Positions 21,207 through 29,969 of a stretch of 64,000 bases of DNA are shown here, in pieces (position 1 is the first letter of the stretch; every line of letters starts with the position of its first letter). The notes below the pieces were generated by a model. It worked only from the letters and a program-made list of their open reading frames with translations, was not told the DNA's origin and did no database searches. This stretch comes from Tenebrio molitor (lineage: Eukaryota; Arthropoda; Insecta; Coleoptera; Tenebrionidae), in assembly GCF_963966145.1 (NCBI RefSeq), contig NC_091047.1, positions 10,478,001 to 10,542,000 of the forward strand, written 5' to 3'. A program made the position numbers and the translations under genes.

Positions 21207-21367
21207 AGGGCCATTTTACAGAAGTGAAATTACATTAATCGTAATCAAATGCGAGATTAACTGAACACGTGATCAGACTGAACCAATCGAAGTTTTGGAT
21301 TCATCGGTTAATCGCGCATTAATATTTTATTCGAATTAAATATTTAATTCTCTTTCTATAAACTGGC
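21207..21367 (+). mobile_element. MITE family F, copy 1
   Basis: Left GGGCCATTTTACAGAAGTGA and right TTCTTTCTATAAACTGGC are inverted relatives. The inner part (TTCGATTGG, CACGTG, GCGCATTAATATTTTATTCG) is repeated in inverse orientation at 35,129-35,321. Confidence 0.65.
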
Positions 21368-21456
21368 GATACGAAACGAAAGTCTATCAGTGTTTGAAAA
21401 TGTAAACTCCGTGCTAACGACTGATCCCATTGGTGCCGGATTTTTCAGTTTATGTA

Positions 21457-21823
21457 CTATGGCGGCCAAAAAATTTTGGCCGTCACTTTCTTGACATTCA
21501 AGTAAAGTGTAAATAAATATTTAGGAATCGTAACCCTACTTTCGATTGTTGTCATTTTGATAATCAATTTAAACTGTTTGAAGCTCAGATATTCCAAAAA
21601 TCCGATATGAATGAACAACATTAAAGCAATCGTACATAGATAACCTGAGGTAAACTTTCTGTGTAGTAGAAATGACAAAATAATTTTGAGTTTTGAAATT
21701 TACCACCCAAAAAATAACGTTCATAATCAAGACGGTAATCATGATGACAATAAAGTACGGATTACAATTATTTTTTTTTTGAATTGACAGACAATGACGG
21801 CCAAAATTTTTTGTCCGCCATAG
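21457..21823 (+). mobile_element. TIR element immediately beside a Tc1-type derivative
   Basis: CTATGGCGGCCAAAAAATTT followed by TGGCCGTCA is mirrored at the right end (TGACGGCCAAAATTTTTTGT then CCGCCATAG). TA lies at 21,455-21,456 and 21,824-21,825, and the latter is also the left TA of the next element. The interior is AT-rich and non-coding. Confidence 0.78.
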
Positions 21824-21825
21824 TA

Positions 21826-22244
21826 CGGTTGGTGGACAAAGAAAAACTGGGACACTCAAAATTTCTTGCACTTGTATCAAGTTTTCAATTGTCAAGATAA
21901 AGTCAAAATAAAACTGACTTTTACAATCACTGTTGACAGTTATCTTGTCAGCTGTAATGCCAAATCTAAGTGAATTCCAAAAACACCTAATTAGACAACG
22001 CCTTGGGGAGGGTATTACCGCAATTATTACATTACGAGCAATTGCTAAAGAGCTAAACGTTAGCAAAAATACAGTTTTGCTCGCCAAATAACTGTTTGTA
22101 AGTGTCACACGTAGCTTTTTGTCGTATGTCATCATATGATAGTTCACCTATTTGTTAGCAAGCCTGAATTAAACGGTGCAAATTTGCCAAATTTCGATTT
22201 GGATAGTTGTCATTTTTGTCCCAGATTTTTTTGTCCGCCTACCG
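21826..22244 (+). mobile_element. Tc1-type deletion derivative
   Basis: 419 bp with inverted ends around CGGTTGGTGGACAAAG...CTGGGACA and mirrored TGTCCCAG...GTCCGCCTACCG, flanked by TA (21,824-21,825; 22,245-22,246). It retains only the start of a transposase frame (next entry). The terminal GGCGGACAAAAAA motif is shared with the adjacent element, so the two families are related. Confidence 0.78.
21957..22091 (+). pseudogene. Tc1-type transposase N-terminal helix-turn-helix remnant
   Basis: 44 codons from an ATG: MPNLSEFQKHLIRQRLGEGI, then LRAIAKELNVSKNTV, then a stop. This is the first DNA-binding helix-turn-helix of a Tc1-type transposase; the rest of the protein is deleted. A non-functional leftover inside a 419-bp derivative. 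Confidence 0.7.
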
Positions 22245-22324
22245 TACCTAACTTGACATCTGTCAAAGGTAACCTCAAAATTTACAATTAAATCATGTTT
22301 TTTCAAAATTTTGCCTAAACCAAC

Positions 22325-22465
22325 ACGAAAAACGTTGTGTGCACCTTGGCCAAAAAGTGGCTTTTGTCCTCGCCTGTTTTCAAATCTCGGCTCCGCCTCG
22401 ACTAGAAAACCTAGACTCGGACTATAATATGCACTTTTTTGGCCTTGATACAGAATAGTAGTTTA
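22325..22465 (+). repeat. Foldback repeat, copy 2
   Basis: Direct copy of 3,235-3,350: GTGCACCTTGGCCAAAAAGT ... ATGCACTTTTTTGGCCTTGA, with a longer tip containing CTCGGCTCCGCCTCGAC and a nested inverted pair CTAGAAAAC/CTAGACTCGG. Confidence 0.6.
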
Positions 22466-22566
22466 TTTAACGAGTTCAAGTGTAAATTGGGCTTTTTTGA
22501 CATGACTGGGCCAGTTTAAAACGCGAGTGAAACGAGCGTTTTAAAGGCCCACGAGTTTTTTTTTGT

Positions 22567-22710
22567 CCGACGAGCCCCTTAAAGGCTCCAAATAGCTCAA
22601 AATCTTTAAAATTAGTTTGACGTTTCATTTTGACAAGTTGTGACATTTATCAACATCCGTTCACACAGGAGAAAATTTTCAAATTCTGACAGTGTCGAAC
22701 AAAAAATAAG
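22567..22710 (+). repeat. Dispersed repeat G, copy 1
   Basis: GACGAGCCCCTTAAAGG, ACACAGGAGAAAATT and AATTCTGACAGTGTCGAACA are shared with 43,430-43,570 in the same orientation at high identity. Non-coding. Confidence 0.7.
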
Positions 22711-22980
22711 TATTTTCTTAAATTTCTCATCGTTCCACTTTCAGTGACAGTCCCCGAAATGTCACCTCTCATTTATGCTGGAATTGTTTCGTACTTTTGT
22801 TGGTATTTTAATAAATCTTACAATATTTTAAACCAGCCTTACATAACGGACTCTCACGTTTTGATATTTTCAAAATTTGATCGGCGATAATACGAGCATG
22901 TAAATCAAAAATAGATGATTGATTGCTTGATTTATTATATGGTTGATTGGATTGATCGAATGGATTAATCCATTAACTAA

Positions 22981-23193
22981 AGTCCATTCATTTTGTATTG
23001 AACTTTTCAAGGTCAAATATATTTTTTTTTGGCTCTGTAATTATGTTTTGTAAATAATGACATGCAGGTAAACACCGTAAACGTTGAATTGAGCATTGCT
23101 AAATCACATTATGTCACTATTTACAAAACATAATTACAGAGCCAACATTTAAATTATTTGACCTTGAAAAGTTCAATACAAAATGAATGGACT
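22981..23193 (+). mobile_element. Foldback MITE inserted in a local duplicate
   Basis: 213 bp with about 80-bp inverted arms: AGTCCATTCATTTTGTATTG and ACTTTTCAAGGTCAAATA on the left, their mirrors on the right. The flanks (CCATTAAC before, TACCTTTTG after) are joined without interruption in the neighbouring copy near 23,315-23,330, so the empty site is visible and the target was TA. Confidence 0.82.
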
Positions 23194-23523
23194 ATACCTT
23201 TTGTCAACGAAGTCCAAGAAACATCTTTTACATCGTAATTCGTCAACACGTCAACTACGAAAACGAAGAATGCTTGATTTATTATTTGGTTGATTTGATT
23301 GATCTAATGATTAATTCATTAATTACCTTTTGTCTACGAAATCCAAGAACACGAAGTCAGGTTAACACCAGTTAACAGCAAAGTGACACAGGACAGAAAC
23401 GTGTTTTACATCTTAATTCGTCAACACGACAGCCAGTGAACGACAACGACGGAAACGAACGAACAAATAGGGAAGTAGGTACTACTGTTACAGTGTTGCC
23501 AAAGTCAGCATAGAATTGGACCT

Positions 23524-25215
23524 ATAGTCTGTTCAATTCTAAATTTCCACCACCTGTTGAATTATGTTGGCAAAATAAAAATAAATTGGGGATTGTTAAT
23601 TACCAATGTTGGCAATATAATTATTTTATAAACATGATTCGAAATAGTATATTAAGTATAAAGAACGGTAATGACAATGTACGGATCGAAGACAATTGTT
23701 TGGAGGAGGAGCTTGCGACGACTCCAATATTGTCTGAGATCCGTACATTGTCATTAACGTTCGTCATGCTTATGAGATTTTTTGCGCGATTGAATATTTA
23801 TTACAAAACATTCCTAACTAGAATGCAATGCGATACGACGCCCTTCACATCGTGTTGCCACAATGTCGATTTTTGTATCGCGTTTCTAAGGCAATCTGCA
23901 AACAACTACCGCCATTGCAGTTTTTGTGCGCAAATATCGCCAGTTGTGTTGAAAAACAAGCAGTAAAATGAGTGATATTAGTGATTCCGAAAACGAAGTG
24001 GATATTGTAGAAGAAACTTTGAATGTGGGGTGCGTCACAAATAAAGAATTTTTGAAACTAACGACCTCAACGTGTAATTAAGAAGACAAGGAAAATTTTT
24101 GGTATGAAAATTTTGATAATACTAATGTCGCGGCAAGTTCGCTAATATTATTTCATTGCAGCGGCAAGGAATGCCGACCACAAGAGCCGTGTGAGTTTCC
24201 AGAAAGTGCTAACATCTTGTCTTCAACTTCTGTCTACATAAATCAAGAATTTTGGAAACCAGCGAACTCAATATGAAATCAAGAAGACAAGGAAAATCCG
24301 GGGTATGAACATTTTGACAATTCTAATGTCGCGGCAAGTCTGTTACTAAAATTGTTTCATTGCAGCGGCAAAGTAGGCCGACTACAAGAGCCGTGTGAGT
24401 TTCCAGAAAGTGCTAACATCTTGTCTTCAACTTCCGTCTACATAAATGAAGAATTTTCGAAACCAACGATCTCAATTTGTAATCAAGAAGACAAGGAAAA
24501 TGCGGGGTATGAAAATTTTGACAATGCCAATGTCGCGGCAAGTTTGCTAATGCTATTTCATTGCAGCAGCAAGGAAAGCTGACTACAAGAGCCGTGTGAG
24601 TTTCCAGAAAGTGCTAACATCTTGTCTTCAACTTCTGTCTACATAAATGAAGAATTATTTTCGAAACCAACAACCTCAATATGTACCTACCTAATCAAGA
24701 AGACAAGGAAAATGCGAGGTATGAAAATTTTGACAATGGCAATGTCGCGGCAAGTTTGCTAATGCTATTTCATTGCAGCGCCAAGGAAAGCCGACTACAA
24801 AAGCTTTATGAGTTTCCAGAAAGTGCCCCCACATCTTGTCTTCAACTTCTGTCTACATAAAAATTATTATAATAATGGATTAATTTTGAATAAACTTTAC
24901 TTACCGTTCTAGAACACCAAAAATTACTTACCATCGAGTTTATCGTTAGCAACGAGTAAACAGAGCTTACCATCTTGGAAACAGACGTGGTAAACAACCA
25001 AATAGAGTACAATCGCGCAAAAACGTAATTTACTTGACGCCAAAATGAAAAATGCTCATTAAACAGGGTTTTTGTTTTTTTTGCTTTGTTCTAAAATCTT
25101 GAGCCTAGGTCTTGAGTTGTAAAAACGGAAATTTACAGACACAGAGGCTGATAACCTCACCAATATAACCTGACGCAGTTTTCACCAACCATTGTTGCGT
25201 TGCCAATAATGACAA
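23524..25215 (-). mobile_element. Possible long form of family D enclosing a coding repeat
   Basis: 23,524-23,650 is the inverted match of 14,395-14,520 (AATTCTAAATTTCCACCACC, TGTTGGCAAAATAAAAATAA). 25,085-25,215 is the inverted match of 14,190-14,295 (GAGTTGTAAAAACGGAAATT). Between them sit a hairpin (23,663-23,765) and the tandem coding repeat. I could not find the far inverted end after 25,215, so the right boundary is uncertain. Confidence 0.45.
23968..24870 (+). pseudogene. Decayed gene made of tandem 68-residue repeats
   Basis: From the ATG at 23,968 (MSDISDSENEVDIVEETLNV) one frame runs through about four copies of a unit of about 204 bp: repeats begin at about 24,082, 24,283, 24,487 and 24,699. 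Each encodes EDKEN, GYENFDN, NVAASLL, LFHCSGKE, EPCEFPESANILSSTSVYIN and EFSKP in order. The frame is broken by single-base stops (TAA 24,079-24,081 for Gln; TGA 24,274-24,276 for Cys; TGA 24,580-24,582 for Arg) and then by an 8-bp insertion (ACCTACCT) that shifts frame. Units are highly similar to each other. I recognise no known family. The Cys/His spacing is not a classical zinc finger. It may be carried by a transposon (flanks match family D). Confidence 0.7.
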
Positions 25216-25379
25216 TAAAACAAATGGCAACTTTTACAATCGGACTCATCTCCACCTCATCACACGTCATCACTCAGTCAAACGGCAAAGCACAGGTTCG
25301 GACTCGAGTATCAGAGTTTGCCCAATTGAGACGGTACAAACGTGTAAACGATGACACCTGACACATCTGTCATAAATCA

Positions 25380-26160
25380 AGGGTATACAGTGACTCACCA
25401 GGGGGTTTCTTCCCCCTGCCTCTATCATAACGAGGAGCCTCAACCACGAGCATCGTCTTCAGAGCGCTACGCCGCTATGTATGTTCCAGTTTTCAGTGTT
25501 GCATTGCATGATCTGGTAGCATCTGTAACAGGTAACAGCCCCAGCCTCAGTGTGCAGTTTGCAATGCACAGTCCGTCCGCAGTCTCTGCAGAAGAAGACC
25601 GCCAATGCCAGCATGTGAGCGCGATAGCCCATGTCCATACATTACTAATGTTACCTCAGTACTTGGAAACCTGGAGAACTTCATAAATCATAATTAATAA
25701 CCTTTTGCCAAGCAACGTATGATCTGTGCATTTGGTTGCCACCACCGGCCATCCAGACAGGATGTGCCCGATCAACGGCACCGCAGTGTCATGAGCCAAA
25801 GGTGTCCCATCCGAACCTAGTTCGGTGCTCAGGAATATACCATGGTATCTGCCAGAGGTTTTATATATTGATAGCACTGACATCATAGCCCAGCTTGCCC
25901 AAACCTGCTGTTACCCAGTTACCAAAACACCCGGTAACTGTATCTCTATTACCGGCTATCACAAGCCTAATTCATTTCACCACTCTGGGGCTACAAATTA
26001 TTCACCTGCCGGCACTCTCGTGTATCCCGAACGTTCAGCGGCCAAGCCTCACCGCCTCACTGTCTTGCCTTGTCTGTGTTGAAAATCACCACCGATCCAA
26101 AGACCTTTTCGAACATAATCTATGAGCCACATGTTTGGGTAGAAGAGGTAGTTTTCCTGT
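25380..26160 (+). repeat. Dispersed repeat R1, copy 2 (uninterrupted)
   Basis: Full-length partner of 440-2,085 without the 898-bp insertion. The open frames of 76-111 codons here are not preserved in the other copy, so they are unlikely to be genes. A stem is possible between GTTACCCAGTTACC and CCGGTAACTG. Confidence 0.6.
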
Positions 26161-26239
26161 TACGTTTTTAAAATTCACTTATGTAGGACAACGAAAGATT
26201 AAACACATTTTTTTCCTGTATTCGTCTTTTGCAAATGTC

Positions 26240-26930
26240 TAAGTCACGTCCAAAGGTTAGATGGATTTATAGACTTGTTTTGGACCTTCAGGAATTTCAA
26301 TAAATAGTTGAAGATACACAAAACAGTACCGAGACTTTATTTACAACCCTCTCTCGCACCCCGATAGTGCGAGAGGCCAGACCGTCACAAATCTGTCAGC
26401 AGTCAGCGTCAGACCATGAGACCCATTTCGTGATTGTTGGATACTTATTATTAGGGTATTTAAAAGGCGGAAGGACAGAAGTAGTTAAAGTGAACAATTA
26501 CCACAGTTTTCAACTTACTTTTGTGTAAGAGAGCGTATGTATACACGTTTTTTTTCTTTTTTTTTCCTTTCTTTTTTTTATGTTTAAGTCGCTAAGTCAT
26601 GTTAGTTAAATTTATGGACTTGTGTTGTCAGACAATCGCTCACGAGTTTCAATAAATAGTTATTCCTAAACAAAACAGGGCCGACTTTTATGTTTATGAC
26701 CCTCTTATATACCTACCATCAATGACGTGAGAATTTGAGACCATAACAAATCTGAAGTGTTTCAGACCGTGAGACCCATTTCATAATTATTGGGTATTTT
26801 CCTACTTTCAGTATTTTAAGATCGGACCAAATCATTCGAATACGAACTGTGGCGCAGTGACGATCCAGTTAAAGCTTGTGCAAAAGTGTAATTCATTTAT
26901 ACAAGGTGAGTTTATCACTGAACGTCCTGT
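26240..26930 (+). repeat. Two tandem LTR-like segments
   Basis: Segment A (about 26,285-26,470) and segment B (about 26,645-26,840) are related: both hold TTTCAATAAATAGTT, a poly(A)-signal-bearing block, then ACAAATCTG and GTGAGACCCATTTC followed by TTGG(A/G)TA. After B comes TTGTGCAAAAGTGTAATTCA and AAGGTGAGT, as in the inverted copy near the left edge. The arrangement suggests retroelement LTR and leader remnants; no internal protein-coding region remains. Confidence 0.45.
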
Positions 26931-28165
26931 TTCTGTTGCTGTGGTCAGTCTATCTACTCTAATTATTGATTTTGATGTCCAAGTCCCATAAATTGATAAT
27001 CATGGCCATGATTAAATACAATTGGTATGGTGAGTCTTGAAATGATTTTATCTGACTACCGCTACTTGTTTGAGCACCGTTGTTTTTGTTTTGATATCAC
27101 GTTGATATGACAGTTGGACAGTTGTTTTGATATCAAGTTGAGGTCACCGTTCTCGGTGATGAATTGTTAATATTAGGTATCTACCTGTATCGGTGATAAT
27201 GTGTTGGTTTAATTGTGATTGAGATAGTGCTGTTTTCATTATTAAGGGTGATCATATTGTTGATTAGAGTCATAATGCAGTTTGATGAGATTGTTAATTT
27301 TGATAAATTGAACCCCGACATATCGAGCTAGTTAATTAGACGGTCCGATCTTCCTTGTTCCATCAAATTTGAACTGTAGCAGCTTCAAACTCGCTAATTT
27401 TTATTCTAAGAATTATATTTTAAACGAATTTTTAAGTAAGGTGACAAACATGGTGCAACTTTTTTTTTTGTTTTTTTTCTTTTTCCGAAAACTTACACGG
27501 GTGTAAAATCTCATTGGAACCAATTTTTTGCCACATTTTTAACACAAAGCCCATCATTTCTTATTAACATATTTGGGCGAATTTGGTAAAAACATTGAAT
27601 GTGATAGGTAGGTATAGGTTTAATAAATTTAAAAATATTTCACTTTGCGAAGTGATGGAAGTGGCCTGACCTTTGTCATCGTCTTTGGTTCGAAGAATGC
27701 TTTTATCAAATGTAGTCTTTCATATCAAATGCTTAGAACAAGATTAGAAAATGTGCAAATGTGACGTTTGACCCATTTAATGTTGATGTTCGTTCAGTAC
27801 AGTTCAAAGTGTACTTACTTAAAGCACGTATCACCAATACTTGTCTTATCGTCTAGGTATTTTATATAAAAGTTTTTCTTGTTTGAGTCACAAAGTTTTT
27901 GTTTTCTTTTCAAAACAATCAAAATTTTAGTATTGATTTTCCATTTTTTCTGTCGTAAGTTTTTCAAACACAATAAGAATTAAAACCATTTTTGAAAATT
28001 CTCAATTCTTTATTTAGCTAATGTTGAATTGAAGATGAGTCACCATAAGTAGGATTCTTATCTGAAAATATATTTTTTAGGTTAATTTAAACAACTCAAA
28101 TTGAGTCAAAATCTGTTGTCACAACAAACACAAAATAAATTGGCGTATCTTTAACGTTGGTTGAG
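26931..28165. other. Upstream region of Hddc2, no gene seen
   Basis: AT-rich sequence without a supported coding exon. A possible 3' splice site (TATTTTTTAG at about 28,071-28,080) could belong to a 5' untranslated intron of Hddc2; this is a guess. Confidence 0.4.
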
Positions 28166-28820
28166 ATGGAGGCCTTGAATCCAGAAAATGTGTTAAAGTT
28201 TATGAATTTAGTTAATAACTTAAAACATAGTTCAAGAAGAGGTTGGTCATTGATAAATGTAGAGAATCATGAACACATTGCTGGCCACATGTACGCCATG
28301 GGCATGATGACGTTTCTACTGGGGGATGACTCGAATCTCGATAGGTTTAAATGTTTGCAACTAGCTTTAGTACATGACTTGGCTGAATGTATTGTTGGTG
28401 ATATTACACCCCAAGACAATATTCCAGAAGACAAGAAACATGCCATGGAAGATGAAGCAATGAAAGAGATTGCTTCAAATTTGGGTGAAGATATTGGAAA
28501 AATGATCTACAACCTCTACAAGGAGTACGAGGCTAAGGAAACACCAGAAGCAATCTTTGTCAAAGATTTAGGTTAGTTCTTATTGCAATTCAAGTATAAC
28601 ATATTAACACTTGTTTCTAGATCGATTAGACATGCTTTTCACTGCTACACATTATGAAAAGCGCGACAATACACCAAGAAAAATGCAAGAATTTTTTGAC
28701 GCGACCGAAGGTAAATTCAAACATCCTTTCATTCAGAAACTAGTCAAGGCGCTACTAGAGTATCGAAATAAGCCACACCAACTTGAAGGTTCTGTACCCA
28801 ACGGTATTATTAAACAATAA
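28166..28820 (+). CDS. Hddc2: HD domain-containing protein 2 (5'-deoxynucleotidase)
   Basis: 201 residues from two exons, 28,166-28,571 and 28,621-28,820, joined across a 49-nt GT-AG intron within the VKDLDRLDM motif. The start is the first ATG (MEALNPENVLKFMNLVNNLK). HD-superfamily metal ligands are visible: H41 (HIAGHMY), H70-D71 (LALVHDLAE) and a later Asp near residues 136-139. The motif CIVGDITPQDNIP is characteristic of the HDDC2/YfbR group, which hydrolyses deoxynucleoside 5'-monophosphates. Length agrees with animal HDDC2 (about 200). The stop codon is embedded in an AATAAA signal (28,816-28,821) and lies 25 bp from the stop of the convergent sperm-tail gene. Confidence 0.93.
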
Positions 28821-28821
28821 A
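28816..28821 (+). terminator. Poly(A) signal overlapping the Hddc2 stop
   Basis: AATAAA whose TAA is the stop codon itself. The 3' UTR would therefore be only tens of bases and would run into the opposing gene. Confidence 0.55.
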
Positions 28822-28845
28822 TAAGACGTTTGATTATAAAATAAT

Positions 28846-29705
28846 TTATCTATTAATGCACGGCATTTCATCATCTGCAGTAATATAAGGAGACGTATCT
28901 GTTTTCAATCCAAATGAGTAACCACCTTTGCCTGCCAGTTTAGGATAATAATTGCTAGGTCCAGGGTAGGTGCCTCTGTCGTGGATAGCTGGATGTTTTA
29001 CTGACATGGAATAAGCGGGAAGTTTATTTTTGTACGTGTTTGGACTGGTCGGGTCGTATTTGGCAGGACCAGGAGAGACTTCTTTGGAAAGGAAGGGGTA
29101 TCTATGCGACCTGCAATATTTTGTGATATTTTACGTGCTCCCAACGGTTGAAAATGTTACTGACATGCTGAAAGCGCCGTTGGCGTGTTTGTCAGGAACT
29201 TTGGGTCCGATTGTTGTCGGAATGTCGTAATTATTGGGGCCGGGGGTTTCAAAACCATGTTGCAATGCATGTCTGTAGGACATGGAGTACGCCGGTGGTC
29301 GCTGCTCTTTCATCCGAGGGGCATTCTGCAAGTCGTAAGCCGCGGGTCCTGGACCCTGGAACGCAGCTGAAATTTGATTAGGTAATTGTAAGGGTCGATT
29401 TGAATGAGGTACTCAGTTCGTTAGGCCTGGAGGCGAGGGAGTAGGCAGGGGGATGCGCTTTGCCGTACGTGGTCATGTTTTCGGTGTGATATTTAGGTCC
29501 TGGGCCGATGTCTTTTCTGGCAAGACCCAACTTGTGCCCCATAGAGTACTGGGGGTTGCGATATTTGCTCGGATCATGGTCCTTGTATCCCACAAGTGGC
29601 GGCAACAGATACTTTCCTGGTCCAGGACCTGCAAGACGAAAAACAAGCACGTGCACAAGTCCGGTACCACCTCGGAATATGGTTACCTATTTGTGTTCTA
29701 ACCAT
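28846..29705 (-). CDS. ODF3/CIMAP1-like sperm-tail PG-rich protein
   Basis: 233 residues from four exons: 29,705-29,687; 29,628-29,413; 29,366-29,165; 29,110-28,846. The introns are 58, 46 and 54 nt and the phases agree. The first exon encodes only MVRTQI. The protein has six PGP-x-Y-type repeats (GPGPGKYLLPP, GPGPKYHTEN, GPGPAAYDL, TPGPNNYDIP, SPGPAKYDP, YPGPSNYYP), each followed by an AYSM-type motif, as in outer dense fibre 3 / CIMAP1 proteins, which sit inside ciliary microtubules and sperm flagella. The third intron uses a weaker GTCAGT donor. It is the only choice that keeps FSM-SHRYPFLSKEV in frame with a normal intron length. Expression is probably testis-biased (inference from family). 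Confidence 0.88.
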
Positions 29706-29969
29706 TTTTTATATATTTTCATTACTTGTTTACGGAAATTTTGCAGATTTGGTCGAAAATAGGTTTTTGAAAATGTGTAAATAAAAATAAAAGAATTCAC
29801 TGACATTTGCAATAGCTAGTATATTAAATGTAGACGGCCGTGATTTTTATAAATTACGTCACTCATAATAAAAGTATATTTTTGAGTTTTGTTACACAAA
29901 GCTTAAGCAAAGACTTAGTACAAATCGACAGTATAAAAAATTAGTTCGTGTAGCTCGTGAAAATTATAA

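Noticed and set aside
21569..22147. 192-residue minus-strand open frame
   Set aside because: It crosses the boundary between two transposable elements and is antisense to the Tc1-type helix-turn-helix remnant; no domain is visible.
23586..23966. 126-residue open frame before the tandem coding repeat
   Set aside because: It runs through MITE family D sequence and a 100-bp hairpin (AATGACAATGTACGGATC and mirror), so it is not a plausible protein.
24082..24870. CRISPR-like or satellite array
   Set aside because: The units are about 204 bp without spacers and keep a protein frame; this is not a CRISPR array, and a plain satellite explains the frame less well.
29111..29134. A 24-nt intron in the CIMAP1-like gene
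   Set aside because: It keeps frame, but the GTCAGT donor at 29,164 also does, with a 54-nt intron and a cleaner protein join.
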